Source: Methylopila sp. 73B
GTDB taxonomy: Bacteria; Pseudomonadota; Alphaproteobacteria; Rhizobiales; Methylopilaceae
Direction of reading: 5' to 3'
Assembly (NCBI RefSeq): GCF_000526315.1
Contig: NZ_JAFV01000001.1
Span: forward strand, 2,852,001-2,916,000
Length of the DNA stretch: 64,000 nt
Shown here piece by piece: positions 38,494 to 46,415 of this stretch. A program made the position numbers and the translations under genes. The stretch's first letter is position 1; each line of letters begins with the position of its first letter. The notes beneath the pieces are model-generated. The model searched no databases. It was not told the DNA's origin and saw only the letters and a list, made by a program, of their open reading frames with translations.

Positions 38494-39605
38494 TGCGCGT
38501 TCTTCGCTACATGAGCCTGCGCTTCCTTGCGCTTGCGACCGTCGCCACCCTCGTGCTCGCCTCGATCGCGGAGGTGCTCGACCTCGTGGACAACGCGGGC
38601 GACATCCTCGATCGCGGCGAGGGCGCCGCGGGCTTCGGAACCTATCTGCTGCTCAGGGTACCGACGCTGATCTCCCACGCCATTCCGCTCGGCGTGCTGG
38701 TCGGCGCGCTGATGACGCTGAGCCTGCTGGCGCGCAACAGCGAGATCGTCGCGATGCGGGCCTCGGGGCGCAGCACCGGGAACCTGTTCGCGATGATGTT
38801 CCCGGCCGCCTTCCTGATCGCGAGCCTCCAATGCGTGATGCTGGACGCGGTGCTGCCGAAGACGGAGCAGCGGCTCGCATTGTGGTGGGCGGAGGGCCAG
38901 GAGCCCAAGTTCGACGGCGCGAAGCCGGTATGGCTTCGGATCGGCGACGACGTCCTGTCGTTCGAGGGCATCGCGGATCGCGGGCGGACGCTGAAGAACC
39001 TCAAGGTCTTCGAGCGCTCGCCCGACAAGGCCGCGACGGGGCGCTTGACGGCCGCCGAGGCGCGCTGGGAGAAGAAGCGCTGGACGCTCACCGGCGCGAC
39101 CTACGCCTCCTTCAAGCGCGGCGTCTCGAACGCCGCCGTGTCGGCCGACGGCGTATGGACGACCACTTTCACCCCCGCCGACGCCGTCGCCGCCATGGAG
39201 CCGTTCGGCCAGATCTCCGCGGCGGCGGCGCAGGCCGTCATCAGCGGGCAACGGGTGGCGAACGCGCCGCTCTCGTTCTACGAGACTCAGTTCCACCGCG
39301 TGTTCGCGGCCCCCATGGCGGCCGTCGTCATGCTGCTGCTGGCGATGCCGGGCGCCTTCGTGAACTGGCGCGACGCGCGCTCCGCGAAGCACGCCATGAC
39401 CGGGCTCGCGCTCGGCCTCGTCTTCCTGGTCTGCGACGGACTGCTGACCTCGCTCGGGCTCGCGGCGATCCTGCCGCCGATCATCGCCGCCTGGTCCGGG
39501 ACCGTCCTGTTCCTCGGGATCGGCGCCTGGAACCTCAACCGCATGGAGCAGGGCCTCGCGCGGCCGAGCCGCCGGCGGACGCTCGCCCTGGAGACCGGCC
39601 GATGA
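38493..39605 (+). CDS. LptF/LptG family permease, LptG-like
   Basis: The 370-residue product has the same six-helix plus jellyroll layout, with RVPTLISHAIPLGVLVGALMTLSLLARNSEIVAMRASG, the classic cytoplasmic coupling segment of LptG, and a C-terminal helical trio. The ATG shares one base with the stop of the LptF-like gene (TGATG), so the two are made as a pair. An LptB-type ATPase and LptC partner are not in the window and would have to be shared from elsewhere. Confidence 0.85.
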   Translation: MRVLRYMSLRFLALATVATLVLASIAEVLDLVDNAGDILDRGEGAAGFGTYLLLRVPTLISHAIPLGVLVGALMTLSLLARNSEIVAMRASGRSTGNLFAMMFPAAFLIASLQCVMLDAVLPKTEQRLALWWAEGQEPKFDGAKPVWLRIGDDVLSFEGIADRGRTLKNLKVFERSPDKAATGRLTAAEARWEKKRWTLTGATYASFKRGVSNAAVSADGVWTTTFTPADAVAAMEPFGQISAAAAQAVISGQRVANAPLSFYETQFHRVFAAPMAAVVMLLLAMPGAFVNWRDARSAKHAMTGLALGLVFLVCDGLLTSLGLAAILPPIIAAWSGTVLFLGIGAWNLNRMEQGLARPSRRRTLALETGR

Positions 39606-40726
39606 GCCAGATCGACGTCCGCCCGGTCGAAGGCAAGCGCGACCTCGACCGCTTCATCACGCTGCCGAACCGGTTGCAGGCGGCCGACCCGAACTTTGTC
39701 CCCCAGCTGACTATGGAGCGGCGCGAGGCGCTGTCGCCGGCCAAGAACCCGCTGTTCCGGCACGTCCAGGCGCAGTTCTTCCTGGCGTGGCGCGACGGCG
39801 CGCCCGTCGGCCGCATCAGCGCGCAGAGCGACGATCGGGTGGCCGATTGCGGCCACTTCGGCCTTCTCGCCGGCGAGGACGACCCGGAGGTGTTCCGCGC
39901 CCTGTTCGCCGCGGCGGAAGCCTGGCTGAAGGCGAAGGGACGGACCGAGGTCCGCGGGCCGTTCAACCTGTCGATCAACGAGGAGTGCGGGTTGCTGGTC
40001 GACGGCTTCGACTCGGCCCCGATGCTGTTCATGCCGCACGACGCGCGCTACGTCGCGGCCCGCGTCGAAGAGCAGGGCTACGCCAAGGCGATGGACCTGT
40101 TCGCCTACCTGCACCTCACCAGCGACCCCTTCCCCAAGGCGGTCGAGCGCATTATCGAGCGCCCGCGGCCGCCGGAGGTCGTGGTGCGGCACCTCGACTG
40201 GAAGCGGTACGACGAAGAGATCGCGACCGTCATCGACATCTTCAACGACGCCTGGTCGGAGAACTGGGGCTTCGTGCCGTTCAGCCCCGAAGAGCTCGAC
40301 CACCTGGCGAAGTCGCTGAAACTGCTGATCGACGAGCGGCTGCTCTGGATCGTCGAAGTGTCCGGCCGCGCCGCGGCCTTCGGGGTCGGCCTGCCCAACC
40401 TCAACGAGATGATCGCGGACTTCGGCGGCAAGCTGCTGCCGTTCAACTGGGCGAAGCTCGTCTGGCGACTGAAGCGCATGACCTACACCAGCGGCCGGGT
40501 GGCGCTGATGGGCGTGCGCAAGGAGTACGCCCGCTCGTTCCTCGGCCGGGCCATGCCGATCTACATCTTCGACGAGTTCCGCAAGGAGGGCCGCCGCCGC
40601 GGGATCGAGCGGGTGGAGATGTCCTGGGTGCTCGAGAGCAACATGCCGATGCGGCACATGGGCGAGGCGCTCTCGAACGGCTCCGCCTACAAGACCTACC
40701 GCATCTACCGCAAGGCGCTGGCGTGA
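39602..40726 (+). CDS. GNAT-fold N-acyltransferase, bacterial ceramide synthase candidate
   Basis: The 374-residue protein has a GNAT-type fold with the family stretch GPFNLSINEECGLLVDGFDSAPMLFMPH and a C-terminal region GIERVEMSWVLESNMPMRHM. Homologues are often named dATP pyrophosphohydrolase or GNAT N-acetyltransferase. The Caulobacter ceramide synthase bCerS, which N-acylates a sphingoid base, is of this general type. Its place in an operon beside spt, the lipid kinase and the LptF/G-like pair supports that role. It overlaps both neighbours (ATGA and GTGA). The assignment rests on family resemblance from memory plus context. Confidence 0.7.
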   Translation: MSQIDVRPVEGKRDLDRFITLPNRLQAADPNFVPQLTMERREALSPAKNPLFRHVQAQFFLAWRDGAPVGRISAQSDDRVADCGHFGLLAGEDDPEVFRALFAAAEAWLKAKGRTEVRGPFNLSINEECGLLVDGFDSAPMLFMPHDARYVAARVEEQGYAKAMDLFAYLHLTSDPFPKAVERIIERPRPPEVVVRHLDWKRYDEEIATVIDIFNDAWSENWGFVPFSPEELDHLAKSLKLLIDERLLWIVEVSGRAAAFGVGLPNLNEMIADFGGKLLPFNWAKLVWRLKRMTYTSGRVALMGVRKEYARSFLGRAMPIYIFDEFRKEGRRRGIERVEMSWVLESNMPMRHMGEALSNGSAYKTYRIYRKALA

Positions 40727-41460
40727 CCCGCACCGCGCTCGTGCTGGCGGGCGTCCGGCCGGGCCGCGACGCGCTCGCGGAGTTCGCCGGCGTCACCCAC
40801 AAGGCGCTGATCCCGATCGGCGGCGTCCCCATGGTGGAGCGGGTGATCGCGGCGCTGCGCGACAGCGGCCGGATTGACCGCATCGTCGTCTCGATCGACC
40901 GGCCGGAGTTGATCGATCTTCCCGGAGTCGAGGTTCTGAAATCATCGACCTCGGTCAGCCGCAGCGTCGGCGAGGCCTTCGAGGCGCTCGGCGCGCCGCT
41001 GCTGGTCACCACCGCCGACCACGCGCTGCTGGAGCCGGAGTGGATCCGCTGGTTCCTCGACCATCTGCCCGACGCCGACGTGGTGGCGGGGCTGGCGCGC
41101 GACCGCGACGTGATGGCGGCGGCGCCGGACACCAAGCGCACCTTCCTGCGCTTCCGCGACGGCCGCTTCTCCGGCTGCAACCTGTTCTACCTGCGCGACC
41201 CGCGGGCCGGGCGGGCGATCCAGATGTGGCAGATCGTGGAGAACGAGCGGAAGAAGCCCTTCGCCCTACTCCGCCGCCTCGGGATTGGGGCCGTGATCGC
41301 CGCCCTGTTCGGCCGTCTCACGCTCGGCTACGCCATGCGCCGGATCGAGCAGATCGCCGGCTGCTCGGCAGGCGTCGTCGAGCTGCCCTTCGGCCGCGCC
41401 GCGATCGACGTCGACAAGCCGGCCGACCTGGTGCTGGTCCGGAAAATGATCGAGGGCTGA
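40723..41460 (+). CDS. MobA-like NTP transferase
   Basis: The 245-residue product has the nucleotidyltransferase fold of the MobA/NTP_transf_3 group (LVLAGVRPGRDALAEFAGVTHKALIPIGGVPMVERVI). The usual GGxGxRxG loop is altered to AGVRPGRD, with PK replaced by HK. The C-terminal IDVDKPADLVLV motif is typical. It could make a CDP-alcohol or NDP-sugar for a lipid head group. It is last in the HIT-LptF-LptG-GNAT operon, with a GTG start overlapping the GNAT stop. No mo-cofactor genes are nearby. Confidence 0.78.
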   Translation: MTRTALVLAGVRPGRDALAEFAGVTHKALIPIGGVPMVERVIAALRDSGRIDRIVVSIDRPELIDLPGVEVLKSSTSVSRSVGEAFEALGAPLLVTTADHALLEPEWIRWFLDHLPDADVVAGLARDRDVMAAAPDTKRTFLRFRDGRFSGCNLFYLRDPRAGRAIQMWQIVENERKKPFALLRRLGIGAVIAALFGRLTLGYAMRRIEQIAGCSAGVVELPFGRAAIDVDKPADLVLVRKMIEG

Positions 41461-41473
41461 CGCCCGAGCCGAC

Positions 41474-41506
41474 GAAAAAGGACGAGCGGTCGTCACGCCG
41501 CTCGTC
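41474..41506 (-). terminator. Rho-independent terminator downstream of oxlT
   Basis: On the minus strand a 9-bp stem (GACGAGCGG with CCGCTCGTC) closes an 8-base loop and is followed by CTTTTTC. It lies 136 bp past the oxlT stop and 14 bp past the convergent NTP-transferase gene. Confidence 0.7.
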
Positions 41507-41641
41507 GAAGTCGGGGGCGTCGACGCCCCGGCGCGGGCCGGGACTGTCGGACGGCGCCTCCGCGCGTGCGCGGACCCGCCGAGATCAGGGTTTGTGTGAC
41601 GTCGGGGGACCGCCGCGGGAGGCGGCGATCCCAGCGCGCAA

Positions 41642-42934
41642 TCAGACCGCGCGCAAAGGCGCCTCGGCGGCGAGCGGGATCGTCGGCTGCTCGTCCTGCG
41701 ACAGGTAGCGCAGCCGGAGCGGCTTGAGCACGAACAGCGCTATGAGCGCCGCGGCGACGTTCAGGCCGATGATCAGCGCGAACACGGCGGACCAGCCGTA
41801 GGCCGCAGACAGGACGCTCGCGAACGGGACCAGGAAGGCCGCTGAGCCTTTGGCCGTGTAGAGCAGACCGGCGTTCGTGGCCGCGAACTTCGACCCGAAG
41901 GTGTCGCCGCAGGTGGCCGGGAACAGGCTGTAGATCTCGCCGAACACCCCAAAATAGGCTGCGGTCGCGAACACGAAGACGATCGGGTTGTGGCCGAAGG
42001 TCAGCAGCGTGCAGACGGCGGCCGCGGCGATCAAGAACGCGAGGAACATCGTGTTCTCCCGGCCGATCTGGTCGGAGAGGTAACCGAACAGCGGCCGGCC
42101 GAAGCCGTCGAAGATGCGATCCAGCGAAATCGCGAGCGTCAGCGCCGCCATCTGCAGACCGAACATGCTGACGGGGACGCCCGCCACGTTGAAGTCCTTG
42201 GCGATCGGCGCGATCTGGGCCGCGGCCATCAGGCCGCCCGACGCCACCATCACGAACATCGCGTACATCACCCAGAACACGGGCGTGCGCAGCGCCTCGC
42301 CCGGCTTGCGGTCCACCGAACTCTGCGGCAGGCGGAGCGTCTTGCGGCGGATCGGCGCGAGCACCGCGGGCTTCTTCAGCAGGAAGGCGACCACGACGAC
42401 CACCCCGCCCTGGATCAGGCCGAAGGTCAGAAACGCGCTTTCGTAACCGCTCGAGGCGATCATCTTGGCGATCGGCACCACCGTCAGCGCGGCGCCCGCG
42501 CCGAAACCGGCGGCTGTCGCGCCGGCCGCCAAGCCGCGGCGGTCCGGAAACCACTTGAGGGCGTTGCCGACGCAGGTGCCGTAGACCGATCCCGCGCCGA
42601 CGCCGCCGATCACCGCGGCGAGATACAGCAGGGGAAGCGAGTCCGCGTAGGAGTCGAGCACCCAGGCGAGCGAGATCATGACGCCGCCGAAGGCGACGAC
42701 GACGCGCGGGCCGTAGCGGTCCACGAACCAGGCCTCGACCGGCACCAGCCAAGTCTCGGTCGCGACGAAAAGGGTGAAGGCGAACTGGATGGCCGCGCGG
42801 CCCCAGTGAAATTTGGCGTCGATAGGATCGACGAACAGCGTCCAGCCGTACTGGAGGTTTGCGATCATCGCCATGCACAGCACGCCGAGAGCGAGCTGCG
42901 ACCACTTGGTCGCAGATACGTTTGCGTTTTCCAT
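41642..42934 (-). CDS. oxlT: Oxalate:formate antiporter, MFS family (OxlT-like)
   Basis: The 430-residue inner-membrane protein has twelve helices and the OxlT-subfamily patterns WKWFPDRRGLAAG-like (ALKWFPDRRGLAAGATAAGFG), QYGWTLFVDPI at helix 1 and GRPLFGYLSDQIGRE in the central loop. The family takes up oxalate in exchange for formate. The ATG at 42934 gives MENANVSATKWSQL; a longer in-frame start at 43075 has a hydrophilic leader unlike the family. It complements frc at 1465-2715, and the two share an upstream operator-like palindrome. Other MFS monocarboxylate carriers in this subfamily are the main alternative. Confidence 0.85.
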   Translation of the reverse strand: MENANVSATKWSQLALGVLCMAMIANLQYGWTLFVDPIDAKFHWGRAAIQFAFTLFVATETWLVPVEAWFVDRYGPRVVVAFGGVMISLAWVLDSYADSLPLLYLAAVIGGVGAGSVYGTCVGNALKWFPDRRGLAAGATAAGFGAGAALTVVPIAKMIASSGYESAFLTFGLIQGGVVVVVAFLLKKPAVLAPIRRKTLRLPQSSVDRKPGEALRTPVFWVMYAMFVMVASGGLMAAAQIAPIAKDFNVAGVPVSMFGLQMAALTLAISLDRIFDGFGRPLFGYLSDQIGRENTMFLAFLIAAAAVCTLLTFGHNPIVFVFATAAYFGVFGEIYSLFPATCGDTFGSKFAATNAGLLYTAKGSAAFLVPFASVLSAAYGWSAVFALIIGLNVAAALIALFVLKPLRLRYLSQDEQPTIPLAAEAPLRAV

Positions 42935-43006
42935 CCCACACTCTGTTGTTGTTGAATTCAGAGATTGGAATGAGCCTGCGCGCATCCTTTGGCATACGGA
43001 ACGCCA

Positions 43007-43021
43007 GTTATTGGCATGCCA
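43007..43021. promoter_or_regulatory. Operator-like palindrome upstream of oxlT
   Basis: GTTATTGGCATGCCA (plus strand) includes the perfect 10-bp palindrome TGGCATGCCA at 43012-43021. It matches the site upstream of the PAS-frc genes at 15 bases with one change. A related half-site, TTTGGCATAC, lies 23 bp away at 42988-42997, about two helical turns. The site is about 75-90 bp upstream of the oxlT ATG, a usual place for a repressor or activator. Confidence 0.5.
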
Positions 43022-43072
43022 GACATGCGGCGTTCGGACACATCCTGAGGGCCGCGCGCCATGATTTCGCTG

Positions 43073-43122
43073 CAAACGAAGAGACGCCGATCACGGATCC
43101 GTGATCGGCGTCTCTTCGTTTG
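43073..43122. terminator. 50-bp perfect palindrome, probable terminator of the nucleotidyltransferase gene
   Basis: The 50 bases are their own reverse complement without any loop, centred at 43097/43098, with arms beginning CAAACGAAGAGACGCC. It lies 31 bp past the stop of the minus-strand nucleotidyltransferase gene and upstream of oxlT. The CAAACGAA end is shared with the terminator at 59083-59128, so termination is the likely role. Confidence 0.6.
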
Positions 43123-43152
43123 GGGTGAGCGACGAACGTGGGCGAGCGGCGC

Positions 43153-43899
43153 TTAGAGCCCGCGTTCGACCCAGCGGCCCGTCAGCTCGACCGCATGATC
43201 GACGTCGGCGGGGAAGTCCAGCTCGCCCCACTCCAGCCCCTCGATCGAGCGCACGCCGACGCCGCCCTTGTAGCGGGCGATGCCGTCGATGGCGGAGAGA
43301 TACCAGCGCTTGAGGCCCTCCTCCGAGCGCATCAGGCGCTCGATCTCGCCCACGAAGGTCGCGCCGCCCTCCTCCGTGAAGCGCAGGAAGCCGATCGATT
43401 CGCCGGTGACGAGATCGTCCGGCAGCGTCTTGCCGATGGCGAGCAGCCGGCCGTCCTCCTCCCGCACCTTCATGTCGTCGGTGTCGTAGTCGGCCTTGCG
43501 GTCGATCGTCACCGTGATCGGGGCGGTCGCCGGGCTTTCCAGCACGCGCCGGACGATGCCGGGTTCGATCAGCGTGTCGCCGTTCAGGATCAGGAACTCG
43601 CCGGTCATCCGATGACGGGCGATCCAGCAGCTCGCGAGGTTGTCGGCGAGCTCGTAGAACGGGTTGTGCGTGGTCCGGAGCGTCGCGCCGGGCAGATCGA
43701 TCTCGGCCAGCGCCGCCTCGACCTTCTCGGCTTCAAAGCCCGTCACGACGGTGACGTCGTCGACGCCGGCGGCGACCAGCGCCCGCACCTGCCACTCCAG
43801 CAGGCTGCGGCCGGAGAACGGGATCAGGCACTTCGGCGTCTCGGCGGTGAGCGGGAGAAGGCGACGGCCCTGCCCCGCGCTCAAGATGACGACCTTCAC
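43153..43899 (-). CDS. Sugar/alcohol-phosphate nucleotidyltransferase
   Basis: The 248-residue product has the intact nucleotidyltransferase motif LSAGQGRRLLPLTAETPKCLIPF, FLILNGDTLIEP for metal binding, and a C-terminal EWGELDFPADVDHA. The group includes phosphocholine, inositol-phosphate and sugar-phosphate cytidylyl/uridylyltransferases. It could provide a CDP-alcohol for the phosphotransferase at 35569-36705, though it lies 6.4 kb away and is coupled (GTGA) to ribB. A GTG is the start. Confidence 0.82.
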   Translation of the reverse strand: MKVVILSAGQGRRLLPLTAETPKCLIPFSGRSLLEWQVRALVAAGVDDVTVVTGFEAEKVEAALAEIDLPGATLRTTHNPFYELADNLASCWIARHRMTGEFLILNGDTLIEPGIVRRVLESPATAPITVTIDRKADYDTDDMKVREEDGRLLAIGKTLPDDLVTGESIGFLRFTEEGGATFVGEIERLMRSEEGLKRWYLSAIDGIARYKGGVGVRSIEGLEWGELDFPADVDHAVELTGRWVERGL

Positions 43900-45023
43900 G
43901 CGGGAGCATCCTCTTCGTCGACGATCTCGGTGGTCTCGATCGCGATGCCGAAGCCGGCGAGACCCACGAACTGGCGCTCGTGGCCGGCCAGGAGGCCGAT
44001 CTTGCGCACGCCGAGGTCGCGCAGGATCTGCGCCCCGACGCCGATCTCGCGCCAGCGCGCGCGGCGCTGGCGCGCGCTCACGTGCTTCTCCTCGGACGGG
44101 TCCGCCGGACCGCTCGCGTCCGCGGCGTCGCGCAGCACCGAGGGGTCGCGGATCAGCACGAACACGCCGCGCTTGGCGTCGCCGAAGCGGGCGAGCGCGT
44201 TGTCGAGCCAGCCCTTCGAGGTGGCGGCCCCGCGCAGCAGGTCGGACAGCAGGTGCTCGCGGTGGATGCGGCAGGGCGTGGCGCCGGCCGCGCCAACGTC
44301 GCCCACGGTGATCGCGAGATGCTGCGTCTGCTCGAACGGCGTCTCGTAGATCGTGATGGTGGCGTCGCAGCCGTTGATCCGGCGCTCGAACCGGTCGATG
44401 CGCTTTACGAAGGTCTCGCGGCGCGAGCGGTGGTCGATCAGGTCCTCGATCGAGACGATCTTGAGGCCATGCTCGCGGGCGAAGGCGACCAGCTCCGGCA
44501 GGCGCTTCACGGTGCCGTCGTCGTTGACGACCTCGGCCAACACGCCGACCGGCGGCAAGCCGGCGAGGGTCGCGAGATCGACGCCCGCCTCGGTGTGGCC
44601 CGAGCGGGTCAGCACGCCGCCCTCGCGGGCGATCAGCGGGAAAATGTGCCCCGGACGCAGGAAATCGGCGGCGACGGCGTTGTCGCTTGCGAGCCCGCGC
44701 ACGGTGTTCGCGCGCTCCTCCGCCGAAATGCCGGTGGTGAGGCCGATCCTGTAGTCGACCGACACGGTGAACGCGGTGCGCATCGGATCGCGGTTGTTCG
44801 CCACCATCGGCGCGAGGTTGAGCTCGTCGGCGCGGTCCGCCGTCATCGGCGCGCAGATGATGCCGCTGGTGTGGCGGATCATGAAGGCGAGCGTCTCGGG
44901 CGTCGCCTTGGAGGCCGCCATGATGAGGTCGCCCTCGTTTTCGCGGTCGGTGTCGTCGACCACGACGACCAGTTCGCCCGCCGCGATCGCCGCGACCGCC
45001 GCATCGATGCTGTCGAGTTCCAT
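43896..45023 (-). CDS. ribB: 3,4-dihydroxy-2-butanone-4-phosphate synthase with degenerate GTP cyclohydrolase II domain
   Basis: This riboflavin-pathway enzyme converts ribulose 5-phosphate to DHBP plus formate. The 375-residue protein has a complete RibB domain (about residues 1-205: DDTDRENEGDLIMAA, and the RSGHTEAGVDLA motif). A RibA-like domain follows (about 210-370), in which the region that should hold the three zinc-binding cysteines reads HREHLLSDLLRGAAT, with no cysteines. GTP cyclohydrolase II activity is therefore not expected. The ATG at 45023 is preferred over 45083. No FMN riboswitch is visible upstream. Confidence 0.9.
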   Translation of the reverse strand: MELDSIDAAVAAIAAGELVVVVDDTDRENEGDLIMAASKATPETLAFMIRHTSGIICAPMTADRADELNLAPMVANNRDPMRTAFTVSVDYRIGLTTGISAEERANTVRGLASDNAVAADFLRPGHIFPLIAREGGVLTRSGHTEAGVDLATLAGLPPVGVLAEVVNDDGTVKRLPELVAFAREHGLKIVSIEDLIDHRSRRETFVKRIDRFERRINGCDATITIYETPFEQTQHLAITVGDVGAAGATPCRIHREHLLSDLLRGAATSKGWLDNALARFGDAKRGVFVLIRDPSVLRDAADASGPADPSEEKHVSARQRRARWREIGVGAQILRDLGVRKIGLLAGHERQFVGLAGFGIAIETTEIVDEEDAPA

Positions 45024-45189
45024 CTGCCCACGCTCGTTTCGCGCGGTTTGTTTACCGCGCCGGTCGAATGCACCCCATGTCACGGGGGGTCAAGTGCGAC
45101 GGACGCCGGGCCCCCGCGCGCCGACCGGGCGCCTTGACCCCGCCTCCGCCGCCGCTAGCCTCGTGATCCCCAAAGTTCGCGAGTCCCGC

Positions 45190-45957
45190 ATGCCCGCAGA
45201 ATTCGTCCTGATCCCCTGCCTCTCCGACAATTACGCGGTGTTGATCCGCCACGGCGCGAGCGACACCACCGTGCTGGTGGACGCGCCCGAAGCCGGCCCG
45301 ATCCTGCGGACGCTGCAGCTGAAGGGATGGGACCTCACCCACGTGCTGATCACCCACAAGCACCCGGACCACATCGACGGCCTGCCGGGGCTGAAGGCGA
45401 AATACCATCCGCGGGTGTTCGGGCCCGCCGCCGAGGCCGACGCCATCCCCGGCCTCGACTTCGGCATGAGCGAGGGCGACGTCGCAGAGATCGGCGGCTT
45501 CCGCTTCGAGGCGATCGAAACGCCCGGGCACACCAAGGGCCACATCGTGTTCCACGAGCCGAACGAGGGCTGGCTGTTCGCGGGCGACACGCTGTTCGTC
45601 ATGGGCTGCGGGCGGCTGTTCGAGGACACGCCGAAGGCGATGTGGCGCTCGCTGTCCAAGCTCGCCGCGCTGCCGGCCTCGACGCGGGTCTGGTGCGGCC
45701 ACGAGTACACCCTGTCGAACGCGAAGTTCTGCGCGTCGATCCTCCCGCAGGATCAGGCGATCGCCGAGCGGCTCGCCAAGATCGAGGCGGATCGCGCCGC
45801 CGGCAAACCGACCGTGCCGACGACGATCGGGGCGGAGAAGGCGACAAACGTCTTCCTGCGCGCCGGCGAAGCCAAGGTCGCCGCGGCGGTGGGCATGGAC
45901 ACGGGCGATTCGGCCGCGGTCTTCGCCGAACTCCGCGAGCGAAAGAACCGGGGATGA
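45190..45957 (+). CDS. gloB: Hydroxyacylglutathione hydrolase (glyoxalase II)
   Basis: The 255-residue metallo-beta-lactamase-fold enzyme hydrolyses S-lactoylglutathione in methylglyoxal detoxification. It has the metal motif THKHPDHIDG (the usual THxHxDH), PGHTKGHI, FAGDTLF and CGHEYT. The C-terminal region has the glutathione-binding stretch ending in FLRA. It is coupled to the cupin gene by an ATGA overlap. Confidence 0.95.
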   Translation: MPAEFVLIPCLSDNYAVLIRHGASDTTVLVDAPEAGPILRTLQLKGWDLTHVLITHKHPDHIDGLPGLKAKYHPRVFGPAAEADAIPGLDFGMSEGDVAEIGGFRFEAIETPGHTKGHIVFHEPNEGWLFAGDTLFVMGCGRLFEDTPKAMWRSLSKLAALPASTRVWCGHEYTLSNAKFCASILPQDQAIAERLAKIEADRAAGKPTVPTTIGAEKATNVFLRAGEAKVAAAVGMDTGDSAAVFAELRERKNRG

Positions 45958-46415
45958 CCGGGCTCGATGGCCTTTCGGCGAGCGAGGTCGTCCGCAAACT
46001 CGGGCTTCAGCCGCACCCGGAGGGCGGCCATTTCCGCGAGACGTTCCGCGACCCCGCGACCGACGCCGCCGGACGGTCGCGCTCGACCGCGATCTACTTC
46101 CTGCTCGGCCTCGGCGAAGTCTCGGCCTGGCACCGGGTGGACGCGGTCGAGGTCTGGCACTTCTACGCGGGCGCGCCGCTGGCGCTCACGCTGTCGGCCG
46201 ACGGCCATGACGCGCAGGCGCACCGGCTCGGACTGAACCTCGGAGCGGGCGAGGCGCCGCAGGTGGTGGCGCCGGCGGGCTGGTGGCAGGCGGCGGAGTC
46301 GCTGGGCGCCTGGACGCTGGTCGGCTGCACGGTGGCGCCGGGGTTCGACTTCGCGGGCTTCGAACTCGCCCCGCCGGACTGGCGCCCGACGCCCCGGCCC
46401 TCAGACCGCGGCTGA
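45954..46415 (+). CDS. Cupin, DUF985 family
   Basis: The 153-residue product is a DUF985 cupin with the family motif LQPHPEGGHFRETFR near the N-terminus and AWHRVDAVEVWHFYAG as the beta-barrel metal-site region. Cellular function is unknown. It overlaps gloB at the start and the convergent EamA gene by 15 bp at the end. Confidence 0.9.
   Translation: MTGLDGLSASEVVRKLGLQPHPEGGHFRETFRDPATDAAGRSRSTAIYFLLGLGEVSAWHRVDAVEVWHFYAGAPLALTLSADGHDAQAHRLGLNLGAGEAPQVVAPAGWWQAAESLGAWTLVGCTVAPGFDFAGFELAPPDWRPTPRPSDRG

Noticed and set aside
45024-45189. Search for an FMN riboswitch upstream of ribB
   Set aside because: The conserved RFN-element sequences (AGGGYGGGGTG and partner stems) are absent from the short leader.
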